DNA of 20,973 bases from Actinomycetes bacterium. GTDB lineage: Bacteria; Actinomycetota; Actinomycetes; Prado026. The position numbers were made by a program, and so were the translations under genes. Under the pieces are notes generated by a model. It was not told the origin of the DNA, did not search any database, and was given only the letters and a program-made list of their open reading frames with translations. The DNA is taken from assembly GCA_025455945.1 (NCBI GenBank), contig JALOLN010000015.1, positions 1-20,973 of the forward strand, read 5' to 3'. Positions 9,172 through 15,190 of this stretch are shown piece by piece (position 1 is the stretch's first letter; the number at the start of each line of letters is the position of its first letter).

Positions 9172-9507
9172 TCAGTCTCCCACAGCGGGCCGGCCGCCCC
9201 GCAGCCGCCGCAGCAGGCGGGGCCAGGGCCAGACCCGGGCCAGCGCCACCGCCAGGACGTCCTCGTCCGGGATGGCGCCGACCTGCCAGGAGTCCACCCC
9301 GGCCACCGGGTTGTCCCGCTGCACCCACCACCCCCCGCCCTCGTGCCGCACGGCGCGCTTGACGGCCAGCGGACGACCGCCGGGCAGCCGGACGACGACG
9401 ACGTCACCGGTCGCCGGCCGGGCGTCGTAGCGGACGAGCAGCCGGTCACCGTCACGCAGCGTGGGCGCCATCGACCACCCGCTGACCCTCGCCAGACCGA
9501 GCAGCAC
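9172..9507 (-). CDS. sodX: nickel-type superoxide dismutase maturation protease (S26 family)
   Basis: This 111-aa signal-peptidase-like serine protease should cut the SodN leader just before the HCDLPCG nickel hook. The catalytic pair is visible: Ser12 in SGWSMAPTL and Lys50 in LAVKRAV, the Ser/Lys dyad of family S26. The product lacks an N-terminal membrane helix, so it should be cytoplasmic, as expected for a protease whose substrate is not exported. The GTG at 9507 has an excellent site, GGGGAGG, four bases upstream. A longer frame runs to 9672, but it would read through the sodN start region with arginine-rich, unlikely sequence. The gene is divergent from sodN with a 121-base gap, the usual sodN/sodX partnership. 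Confidence 0.9.
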   Translation of the reverse strand: MLLGLARVSGWSMAPTLRDGDRLLVRYDARPATGDVVVVRLPGGRPLAVKRAVRHEGGGWWVQRDNPVAGVDSWQVGAIPDEDVLAVALARVWPWPRLLRRLRGGRPAVGD

Positions 9508-9565
9508 GCCGCCTCCCCTCTCGACTCGCACCGGCCCCGCCCGGCCCCACCCGGCCCTTCCCGAC

Positions 9566-9600
9566 CTGCCACGCCCCCGGCACCGGCGGTAGTGTCGCCG
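9566..9600 (+). promoter_or_regulatory. putative sodN promoter with palindrome over the -10 box
   Basis: A -35-like CTGCCA (9566-9571) and a -10 TAGTGT (9590-9595) are 18 bases apart. Transcription would start near 9602, leaving a leader of about 27 bases that carries AAAGGA before the ATG. The -10 box lies in the centre of an inverted repeat, CGGCG (9584-9588) and CGCCG (9596-9600). TGCC-N8-GGCA (9567-9582) overlaps the spacer. Either could be an operator for a nickel- or redox-responsive repressor; none is identified. Confidence 0.4.
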
Positions 9601-9628
9601 CAGGACCCCCGACGTCGAAAGGACCGCG

Positions 9629-10042
9629 ATGCGCATCCGTCCGCTCGGCCGCCCGTTCGCCCCCACGATCACGGTGCACGGCCACTGCGACCTCCCCTGC
9701 GGCGTCTACGACCCGGCGCAGGCCCGGCTCGAGGCCGAGTCGGTCAAGGCCTGCATGCAGAAGTACCACGCCAGCGACGACCCCGACTTCCGGGCCCGCG
9801 CCGTCGCGATCAAGGAGGAGCGGTCGGACCTGGTGAAGCACCACCTGTGGGTGCTGTGGACCGACTACTTCAAGGCACCGCACTTCGAGACCTACCCCCA
9901 GCTCAACACGCTCTTCAACGAGGCCACCAAGCTGGCCGGCGCCGGCGGCACCAAGGGCAGCACGGACCCGGCCGTCGCCGACGCCCTGCTGGCCAAGATC
10001 GACGAGATCGCGGAGATCTTCTGGGCGACCAAGAAGGCCTGA
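9629..10042 (+). CDS. sodN: nickel-containing superoxide dismutase
   Basis: This 137-aa cytoplasmic NiSOD converts superoxide to hydrogen peroxide and oxygen. The diagnostic nickel hook HCDLPCGVYDPAQAR begins at His19. After removal of the 18-residue leader (M1-G18) by SodX, His19, Cys20 and Cys24 become His1, Cys2 and Cys6, the nickel ligands. The C-terminal half, with VKHHLWVLWTDYFKAPHFE and the IFWATKKA end, matches the four-helix bundle of the family. The ATG at 9629 has AAAGGA five bases upstream. The acetyltransferase ATG lies 11 bases after its stop, so it likely heads a four-gene operon that includes sigF. In streptomycetes sodN is repressed by the nickel sensor Nur; no canonical Nur box was recognised here. 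Confidence 0.97.
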   Translation: MRIRPLGRPFAPTITVHGHCDLPCGVYDPAQARLEAESVKACMQKYHASDDPDFRARAVAIKEERSDLVKHHLWVLWTDYFKAPHFETYPQLNTLFNEATKLAGAGGTKGSTDPAVADALLAKIDEIAEIFWATKKA

Positions 10043-10073
10043 ACCGGCCGCCGATGCCCACCATCCGGCCGGT
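10043..10073 (+). other. hairpin enclosing the acetyltransferase start codon
   Basis: ACCGGCC (10043-10049), which begins directly after the sodN stop, pairs with GGCCGGT (10067-10073). The ATG at 10054 lies in the 17-base loop. No clear Shine-Dalgarno precedes that ATG. In mRNA this could limit translation of the downstream genes relative to sodN or protect the sodN 3' end. This is an inference from seven complementary pairs only. Confidence 0.3.
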
Positions 10074-10566
10074 GCAGCCGGACGACCTCGTCGAGCTGCA
10101 CGCCATGGTCCGCGAGCTGGCGGAGTACGAGCGCTCGCTCGAGCACGTCCGCTCCACCCCGGAGGACTTCCGGCTCGCGCTGTTCGGCCCGAACCCGGCG
10201 CTGTTCGGCCACGTCGTGGACTGCGGCACCGAGCTCGGCGGGTTCGCGGTCTGGTTCGTCAACTTCTCGACCTGGTCCGGCCGGCACGGGATCTACCTCG
10301 AGGACCTCTACGTCCGCCCGCACCTGCGCGGGCAGGGCCTCGGCCGGGACCTCCTGGCCGAGCTGGCGCGCACCTGCGTGGCCCGCGGCTACGCCCGGCT
10401 GGAGTGGTGGGTGCTCGACTGGAACGAGCCGGCCCGCCGGTTCTACGCGTCGCTCGGCGCACAGCCCATGGAGGAGTGGACGGTGCACCGGGTCAGCGGC
10501 GGGGCGCTGGACCGGCTCGCCGAGGGCACGCCCGCAGCAGGCAGCGCGCAGGGAGGCAGGCCATGA
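10054..10566 (+). CDS. GNAT family N-acetyltransferase (SSAT-like)
   Basis: This 170-aa protein transfers acetyl from acetyl-CoA to an amine. Motif A is LEDLYVRPHLRGQGLGRDLL, with the pyrophosphate-binding RGQGLG. It is followed by LEWWVLDWNEPARRFYASLGA, the WNEPA..FY pattern shared with spermidine/spermine or thialysine N-acetyltransferases. That resemblance makes a polyamine or other small amine a reasonable substrate guess, but it is not proven. It begins 11 bases after the sodN stop and ends in an ATGA overlap with the anti-sigma gene, so it is part of the sodN-sigF transcript. The C-terminal tail after VHRVSGG is low in complexity. Confidence 0.87.
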   Translation: MPTIRPVQPDDLVELHAMVRELAEYERSLEHVRSTPEDFRLALFGPNPALFGHVVDCGTELGGFAVWFVNFSTWSGRHGIYLEDLYVRPHLRGQGLGRDLLAELARTCVARGYARLEWWVLDWNEPARRFYASLGAQPMEEWTVHRVSGGALDRLAEGTPAAGSAQGGRP

Positions 10567-10970
10567 GCACGACAGTCGGTCCCGAGGTCCCCGACGTCGT
10601 CGAGCTGCGGCTGCCCGCCGACCCGGCCTACCTGGCGGTGCTGCGGACGGCGACGGCCGGCCTGGCCGCCCGGCTCGACTTCACCCTGGACGAGATCGAG
10701 GACCTGCGGATCGCGGTCGACGAGGCCTGCGCGATGCTGCTGCCCGACGTCGTGCCGGACGGCGGGCTGGTGTGCCGGTTCGAGCTGACCGGCGACGGGC
10801 TGGCCGTGGCCGTCACCGCACCGACCCGGACCGGCCGCCCCCCAGCCAGGGACAACTTCGCCTGGACGGTCCTGGCCGCACTGGCCGGTGACGTCGACGC
10901 CGTGGTGGACGCCGGTCACCGGGTCACGGTGACCCTGCGCAAGCAGCGCGGGGTCCCGGGCGCAGCGTGA
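10563..10970 (+). CDS. RsbW-like anti-sigma factor (degenerate GHKL ATPase fold)
   Basis: This 135-aa protein most likely binds and holds SigF, encoded next with a GTGA overlap; the order anti-sigma then sigma matches usfX/rsbW-sigF modules. The fold is recognisable from LRTATAGLAARLDFTLDEIEDLRIAVDEAC, the N-box helix of GHKL kinases. The usual N-box Asn is replaced: after the Glu of DEACAML the +4 residue is Met. The DxGxG of the G1 box is not visible, that region reading VTAPTRTGRPP. ATP binding and phosphorylation of an anti-anti-sigma factor may therefore be weak or absent. No anti-anti-sigma gene lies in the window. It is translated from an ATGA overlap with the acetyltransferase gene. 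Confidence 0.85.
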   Translation: MSTTVGPEVPDVVELRLPADPAYLAVLRTATAGLAARLDFTLDEIEDLRIAVDEACAMLLPDVVPDGGLVCRFELTGDGLAVAVTAPTRTGRPPARDNFAWTVLAALAGDVDAVVDAGHRVTVTLRKQRGVPGAA

Positions 10971-11740
10971 CCGAGGCGGACGCTCGGGCCGCGACCCGGG
11001 CCCGCTCCCGGGAGCTGTTCGAGCGGCTCGCGGCGCTGCCCGCCGACCATCCCGACCGGCAGCCGACCCGGGACGCCCTCGTCGAGCTGCACCTGCCGCT
11101 GGTGGAGCACCTGGCCCGCCGGTTCCGGGACCGTGGCGAGCCGCTGGACGACCTCGTCCAGGTGGGCACCATCGGGCTGATCAAGGCCGTGGACCGCTTC
11201 GAGGTGGCCCGGGGCCTGGAGTTCTCCACCTACGCCACGCCCACCATCGTCGGGGAGATCAAGCGGCACTTCCGGGACAAGGGCTGGGCCATCCGCGTCC
11301 CCCGCCAGCTGCAGGAGCGGCGCATGGCACTGGCTGCCGCGACCGAACGACTCACCCACGACCTCGGTCGCGCCCCGACCGTGAGCGAGCTCGCGGCGGC
11401 GCTACGCCTCGACGACGAGGACGTCCTCGAGGCGCTGGAGTCGGCGCACGCCTACTCGACGGTGAGCATCGACGGGGAGGGCGAGGAGGACGGCCCGAGC
11501 CTGCTCGACGGCCTCGGCGAGGAGGATGCCGCCCTCGACGGCGTGGAGTACCGGGAGTCGCTGCGGCCGCTGCTGGCCCGGCTCCCCCCGCGCGAGCGTC
11601 GGATCGTCCTGCTGCGCTTCTTCGGTGGGCTGACCCAGTCGCAGATCGCCGCCGAGGTCGGCATCTCGCAGATGCACGTGTCGCGGCTGCTCGCCCGGTC
11701 GCTGGCACAGCTGCGCGCCGGCCTGCTCACCGACGAGTGA
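10967..11740 (+). CDS. sigF: RNA polymerase sigma factor, SigF/SigB/SigG group
   Basis: This 257-aa alternative sigma factor belongs to the stress and sporulation class. Region 2 contains LPLVEHLARRFRDRGEPLDD and LVQVGTIGLIKAVDRFE (core binding), followed by FSTYATPTIVGEIKRHFRDK (promoter melting and -10 contact). Region 3 is the APTVSELAAALRL part, and region 4 has LTQSQIAAEVGISQMHVSRL, the helix-turn-helix for the -35 element. There is no region 1.1. The GTG start overlaps the stop of the anti-sigma gene. By analogy it drives GTTT...GGGTA promoters; I did not find a convincing copy in front of its own operon. It is convergent with the next gene, ten bases away. Confidence 0.93.
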   Translation: MTEADARAATRARSRELFERLAALPADHPDRQPTRDALVELHLPLVEHLARRFRDRGEPLDDLVQVGTIGLIKAVDRFEVARGLEFSTYATPTIVGEIKRHFRDKGWAIRVPRQLQERRMALAAATERLTHDLGRAPTVSELAAALRLDDEDVLEALESAHAYSTVSIDGEGEEDGPSLLDGLGEEDAALDGVEYRESLRPLLARLPPRERRIVLLRFFGGLTQSQIAAEVGISQMHVSRLLARSLAQLRAGLLTDE

Positions 11741-11744
11741 CGGA

Positions 11745-11759
11745 GGCCGGTCAGCGGCC
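11745..11759. terminator. small hairpin between convergent genes
   Basis: GGCCG (11745-11749) and CGGCC (11755-11759) enclose a five-base loop, just after the sigF stop and across the stop of the minus-strand membrane protein gene. The stem is short and has no T tract, so this is only a candidate bidirectional terminator. Confidence 0.25.
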
Positions 11760-12155
11760 GAACAGCACCCGGGTGTCGGGCCGCAGCGCCGCTGCCAGCC
11801 CGGCCAGCGCGGTGCCGCCGAGCAGGACCGCGCCCACCCAGAAGCCGCCCTGGACCATGACCGCGGCGATCGCCAGCGCGAGCAGCAGCACGAAGACGGC
11901 GGCGCCGAAGGCCCAGCCGCGCCGGCGGGCGAACGACCAGGCCACGAGCAGCACGAGGGCACCGAAGGTGGCGAAGTACAGCGCGGTGCCGACGGCGACC
12001 CGCTCGTTCTGCGGCGTGGACGTCGCCAGCCGGTAGCCCTCCCAGGCGCTCCAGCCGAGGCTGGCCAGCCCCACGGCGGTCACCGCGGCGGTGGCCACGA
12101 CCAGCCCGCCGGGGGGACGGCCGGGGCCGGTGGAGGGCGCTGCGGGCGACGGCAC
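11751..12155 (-). CDS. hypothetical four-helix membrane protein
   Basis: This 134-aa protein has an N-terminal Pro/Ala-rich tail (about 1-16) and then four hydrophobic segments, about 17-38, 56-74, 80-102 and 104-124. Arg-rich turns (SFARRRGWAF) separate helices two and three. I do not recognise the family, and there are no catalytic motifs or cysteines. The GTG at 12155 is preceded by TAGGGT with exactly six bases between, suggesting a leaderless mRNA. It is divergent from the lipid kinase gene (49-base gap) and convergent with sigF. Position gives no firm functional clue. Confidence 0.75.
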   Translation of the reverse strand: MPSPAAPSTGPGRPPGGLVVATAAVTAVGLASLGWSAWEGYRLATSTPQNERVAVGTALYFATFGALVLLVAWSFARRRGWAFGAAVFVLLLALAIAAVMVQGGFWVGAVLLGGTALAGLAAALRPDTRVLFGR

Positions 12156-12161
12156 CGTTCG

Positions 12162-12196
12162 ACCCTACCGACCCGCCCCCGCGGGCCGCGTACGCT
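12162..12196. promoter_or_regulatory. divergent promoter pair (membrane protein / lipid kinase)
   Basis: On the minus strand TAGGGT (12162-12167) sits six bases before the GTG at 12155. On the plus strand TACGCT (12191-12196) sits eight bases before the ATG at 12205. Both transcripts would be leaderless or nearly so. The palindrome CCCGCGGG (12178-12185) lies between the two boxes, near their midpoint, and could be a shared operator. The plus-strand -35 would be CCGACC at 12168-12173, a 17-base spacer. Confidence 0.45.
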
Positions 12197-12204
12197 GACC
12201 GCCC

Positions 12205-13128
12205 ATGCGGGCGCTGCTCGTCGTGAACCTCGCGGCCACGACCACTTCCGACCGGACCCGGGACGTCATCGTCCACGCCCTGTCCGCGGACGTCGACCTC
12301 GAGGTCGTGCACACCGACCACCGCGGGCACGCCCTGGAGCTCGGCCGCCGGGCCAGGGACGAGAAGGTCGACCTCGTCCTCACCTTCGGCGGGGACGGAA
12401 CGGTCAACGAGACCGTCAACGGCCTGCTCGAGGACGGCCCCGCCCCCGACGGCCCCGCCCTGGCCGTGCTGCCCGGCGGCAGCACCAACGTCTTCGCCCG
12501 CACGGTGGGGATGGCGGAGGACCTCGTGGAGGCCACCGGGCAGGTGCTCGACGGGCTGCGGGAGGGCCGGCGGCGCCGGCTCGGCCTGGGCACCGCGAAC
12601 GGGCGCTGGTTCACCTTCACCGCGGGGCTGGGGCTCGACGCCGAGGTGGTGCACGCCGTGGAGTCCCACCGGGACGGCGGAGGGCGGCTGTCCGCTCCGG
12701 TGTTCGTGCGGGCCGCCGTCCGCCAGTTCTACCGCCGAACCGACCGCGAGCAGCCGGCCCTGACCGTGGAGGTACCCGGGGCGGAGCCCGTCACCGGGGT
12801 GTTCCTCGTCATCGTGCAGAACGCCTCCCCCTGGACGTACCTGGGGGGGCTCCCGGTCAACCCGTGCCCGGAGGCGTCCTTCGACACCGGCCTAGACTTC
12901 GTCGCGCTCCGGCGGCTGGGCACCGTGTCCACGCTGCGGCACGTACGGCAGATCCTCCAGCCCGGCAGCCGGCCCCGGGGCCGAGACGTGGCCACCGGCC
13001 ACGACCTCGCCGAGCTGACGGTCTGGGCGGACCGCCCAGTGGCCCTGCAGCTGGACGGGGAGCCGCTCGGGGAGCGGATGAGCGTCCACCTGCGGGCCCA
13101 CCCGGAGGCCCTGTCCGTCGTGGTGTAG
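12205..13128 (+). CDS. diacylglycerol/lipid kinase family protein
   Basis: This 307-aa protein has the DAGK catalytic domain. GGDGTVNE (62-69) is the ATP-binding motif, and PGGSTNVFARTVGM follows as the second conserved block. The C-terminal beta domain ends with PVALQLDGEPLG, carrying the family's conserved DGE. It would phosphorylate diacylglycerol or another lipid at the membrane; the exact lipid is unknown and some homologues are uncharacterised. It is followed by whiB1 and pdtaS. As I recall, this order matches the Rv3218-Rv3219-Rv3220c segment of Mycobacterium tuberculosis, which supports orthology. The ATG at 12205 is eight bases after a TACGCT box. Confidence 0.88.
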   Translation: MRALLVVNLAATTTSDRTRDVIVHALSADVDLEVVHTDHRGHALELGRRARDEKVDLVLTFGGDGTVNETVNGLLEDGPAPDGPALAVLPGGSTNVFARTVGMAEDLVEATGQVLDGLREGRRRRLGLGTANGRWFTFTAGLGLDAEVVHAVESHRDGGGRLSAPVFVRAAVRQFYRRTDREQPALTVEVPGAEPVTGVFLVIVQNASPWTYLGGLPVNPCPEASFDTGLDFVALRRLGTVSTLRHVRQILQPGSRPRGRDVATGHDLAELTVWADRPVALQLDGEPLGERMSVHLRAHPEALSVVV

Positions 13129-13420
13129 GCGCAGGCGGGCGCCCGACGGGCGGCATTCCCGCGCGGGCCTGTGATGAACGCGACACCCCTGCCGCCGAGA
13201 TTACCGGCGCAGGCCCTTGTGCCAGCGGGCGGGGTTTGCCACCCTCGAGGTACGCGATGGGCGCGAGGCCGTGACGGCCCGCGGTGTTGTCGTGGAAGCA
13301 ACCTCGAGCTCGGTGCCGAGAGGTTCGGCGCATGCGCTGCGGGCTGCTTCGTGAAAGGCTTCACAAGCAGGCACGGTCGGCCCTGCCCCCCGGGGCCGAG
13401 ACGAGGAGACGGAAAGCACG
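13129..13420. other. 292-base upstream region of whiB1
   Basis: No gene is supported here. A five-pair hairpin, CGCCC (13140-13144) with GGGCG (13148-13152), lies 12 bases after the kinase stop and may be a weak terminator. A weak promoter candidate is TTGTGC (13217-13222), 17 bases, CACCCT (13240-13245), which would give a leader of about 170 bases. Two CRP-type sequences are present (13170-13185 weak, 13350-13365 strong). A short purine site, GGAAAG, stands just before the whiB1 ATG. Confidence 0.5.
13350..13365. promoter_or_regulatory. CRP-type operator, CGTGA-N6-TCACA
   Basis: CGTGA (13350-13354), AAGGCT, TCACA (13361-13365) matches the CRP consensus TGTGA-N6-TCACA at nine of ten defined positions. 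It ends 55 bases before the whiB1 ATG. Mycobacterial whiB1 is known to be controlled by the cAMP receptor protein, so the location makes sense. The site also lies inside a potential RNA hairpin, CTGCTT (13344-13349) with AAGCAG (13365-13370), one bulged C, GTGAA with TTCAC and an AGGC loop. Confidence 0.55.
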
Positions 13421-13672
13421 ATGGACTGGCGCCACCGGGCTGCCTGCCGTGACGAGGACCCCGAGCTGTTCTTCCCCATCGGGAACACCGGGCCGGCCCT
13501 GCTGCAGATCGAGGAGGCACGCGTCGTCTGCCGCCGCTGCGAGGTCCGTGAGGCCTGCCTGCAGTGGGCGCTGGAGTCCGGCCAGGACCACGGCGTGTGG
13601 GGCGGGCTGTCGGAGGACGAGCGGCGCGCGCTCAAGCGTCGCACCGCGCGCGCCCGCGCCCGGCTGGCCTAG
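13421..13672 (+). CDS. whiB1: WhiB1-type transcriptional regulator
   Basis: This 83-aa protein binds a nitric-oxide- and oxygen-sensitive [4Fe-4S] cluster. It works with the main sigma factor and DNA in actinobacterial cell-cycle and growth control. The four cluster cysteines are Cys9, Cys37, Cys40 and Cys46 (the CxxC...C pattern). The GVWGG turn is at 58-62, and the basic tail LKRRTARARARL binds DNA. The start MDWRHRAACRDEDPELFFP and the SEDERRALKRR segment fit the WhiB1/WblE subgroup rather than WhiB2, 3 or 7. It has a long upstream region with a CRP-type site and is convergent with pdtaS, 13 bases apart. Confidence 0.95.
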   Translation: MDWRHRAACRDEDPELFFPIGNTGPALLQIEEARVVCRRCEVREACLQWALESGQDHGVWGGLSEDERRALKRRTARARARLA

Positions 13673-13685
13673 CGTCCTCGGCCCC

Positions 13686-15134
13686 TCAGTCCGCGACCGG
13701 CAGGTCGACCACGGCGCGGGTCCCGCCTCCGGGCCGGCGCAGCACCTGCAGCTGGCCGCCGAGCTCCCCCTCGACCAGCGTCCGGACGATCTGCAGGCCG
13801 AGCCGGTCCGAGGCCGCGAGGTCGAAGGCCGCCGGCAGGCCACGCCCGTCGTCGAGGACCTCCACCCTGAGCCGGCCCTCCCCCCGGGCGGCCCGCACCT
13901 CGACGCAGCCGGGGCCGCCCTGCAGCCCGTGCTCGACCGCGTTCTGCACCAGCTCGGACAACACGACCGCCAGCGGGGTGGCGACGTCGGCCGGGAGCAC
14001 CCCGAACGATCCGCGGCGCCGCGGCCGCACGCCCTCGCCGGCGACGGCGACGGTGGCCACCTCCGCGATCACCCGGTCGGCCACGGTGTCGAAGGGCAGG
14101 GACTCGTCGGGCACGGTCGAGAGCAGCTCGTGCACGAGCGCGATCGACCCCACTCGCCGCTGGGCCTCCTCCAGCGCCGCCCGGGCCTGCGGCTCGGCGA
14201 GCCGTCGGGACTGCAGCCGGAGCAGCGCGGCCACGGTCTGCAGGTTGTTCTTCACCCGGTGGTGGATCTCCCGGATCGTCGTGTCCTTGGTCAGCAGCTC
14301 ACGCTCCCGGTGGCGCAGCTCGGTGACGTCCCGCACCAGCAGGACGGCCCCGACCCGGACGCCCCCGGCGAGCAGCGGGATCGACCGGAGCAGGACGGAC
14401 GCGCCCTTGCCCTCGACCTCCACGCCCCGGGCGCTGCGCCCCCCCGACACGGCCGAGAGGTCGGCGTCCAGCGGCCCACGGCGCGGGACGAGCTGCGGGG
14501 TCACCAGGTCCAGCCGGGTCCCCAGCAGGTCGGCGGCCAGGCCGAGCCGGCGGTAGGCGGACAGCGCGTTGGGGCTGGCGAAGACGACCCGGCCCTCGAC
14601 GTCCAGCCGGAGCAGGCCGTCTCCGACCCGCGGGGAGGAGTCCAGCCCCTCCAGGCCGCCCCGGAAGGGGAACGAGCCCTCGGCGACCATCCCGGCCAGC
14701 AGCTCCGCGACCTCCAGATAGGCCCCCTCCAGCCGGCCGCCGGCGCGGACCGCGACGGGATCGGCGTGCCGGGCCACCACTGCAAGCACCCGGCCCTCGT
14801 CACCAGCGACGGGGATCGCCTCGGCCGGGGCGGCCTGCCCGCCGTCGCCGCGGACGACCCGACTCCGCTCCAGGGCCTCCTCGAGGAGGGGCTGCCGACC
14901 CTTCGGCAGGAACGACCCGACGAGGTCGTCGGCGAACACCGTGGCGCCGGTCGTCGGTCGCATCTGCGCCCCGGCGACGAACCCGGAGCCGCTCCAGGTC
15001 GGCAGCCACAGCACCAGGTCGGAGAAGGACAGGTCGGCGAGCAGCTGCCAGTCCGCGAGCAGCAGGTGCAGCCGCTCGACGTCGGCCTCGCCCAGGTCGG
15101 TGTGCCGGGCCACCAGGTCGTTGAGGCTGGGCAC
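13686..15134 (-). CDS. pdtaS: sensor histidine kinase, PdtaS-like (GAF-PAS-HisKA_2)
   Basis: This 482-aa soluble kinase has no membrane helix. An N-terminal GAF-like domain spans about 1-150 and a PAS domain about 165-275 (DGLLRLDVEGRVVFASPNA). The HisKA_2 dimerisation helix has EIHHRVKNNLQTVAALLRLQ, with the phosphate-accepting His291 or His292. The ATPase domain has N-box SELVQNAVEHG (Asn398), DDGRGLP (428-434) and DRLGLQIV. This architecture and the whiB1 neighbour match Mycobacterium PdtaS (Rv3220c), which signals to the RNA-binding ANTAR regulator PdtaR. No ANTAR gene is in the window, so the partner must lie elsewhere. The GTG at 15134 is six bases after a TACCCT box on the minus strand. 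Confidence 0.93.
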   Translation of the reverse strand: MPSLNDLVARHTDLGEADVERLHLLLADWQLLADLSFSDLVLWLPTWSGSGFVAGAQMRPTTGATVFADDLVGSFLPKGRQPLLEEALERSRVVRGDGGQAAPAEAIPVAGDEGRVLAVVARHADPVAVRAGGRLEGAYLEVAELLAGMVAEGSFPFRGGLEGLDSSPRVGDGLLRLDVEGRVVFASPNALSAYRRLGLAADLLGTRLDLVTPQLVPRRGPLDADLSAVSGGRSARGVEVEGKGASVLLRSIPLLAGGVRVGAVLLVRDVTELRHRERELLTKDTTIREIHHRVKNNLQTVAALLRLQSRRLAEPQARAALEEAQRRVGSIALVHELLSTVPDESLPFDTVADRVIAEVATVAVAGEGVRPRRRGSFGVLPADVATPLAVVLSELVQNAVEHGLQGGPGCVEVRAARGEGRLRVEVLDDGRGLPAAFDLAASDRLGLQIVRTLVEGELGGQLQVLRRPGGGTRAVVDLPVAD

Positions 15135-15140
15135 GCCCGC

Positions 15141-15146
15141 AGGGTA
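15141..15146 (-). promoter_or_regulatory. putative -10 box TACCCT, leaderless promoter of pdtaS
   Basis: On the minus strand TACCCT is followed by exactly six bases and the GTG at 15134. No ribosome binding site fits between them. No good -35 is visible. It lies in the 56-base gap divergent from bioA. Confidence 0.5.
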
Positions 15147-15177
15147 CGCGCCGGGGGCCGCGTCGGCGGGGCATGCC

Positions 15178-15185
15178 AGGATCGT
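15178..15185 (+). promoter_or_regulatory. start-deciding site of bioA (AGGA / GATCGT)
   Basis: AGGA (15178-15181) is nine bases before the GTG at 15191, a plausible ribosome binding site. The overlapping GATCGT (15180-15185) could instead be a -10 box of the NANNNT type, five bases from the start. Both readings favour GTG 15191 over the upstream ATG at 15173, which has no such site. No BioQ-type palindrome was seen in the gap. Confidence 0.35.
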
Positions 15186-15190
15186 CCGAC

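Noticed and set aside
9071..9331. N-terminal extension of malic enzyme to 9331
   Set aside because: It would overlap most of the sodX coding region, and the added residues are Gly/Pro/Arg-rich; the GTG at 9070 has a plausible GGAG and gives the normal family start.
9508..9672. N-terminal extension of sodX to 9672, which could look like a signal or membrane anchor
   Set aside because: The extra residues are Arg/Gly-rich and not hydrophobic, the frame crosses the sodN start on the other strand, and the GTG at 9507 has a near-perfect GGGGAGG.
13217..13245. TTGTGC-N17-CACCCT as a firm whiB1 promoter
   Set aside because: Both boxes are weak and the implied leader of about 170 bases is unproven, so it is mentioned only inside the region description.
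15135..15190. BioQ-type palindrome TGAAC-N3-GTTCA before bioA
   Set aside because: No such sequence, even with one mismatch per arm, was seen in the gap; regulation of the operon remains unknown.
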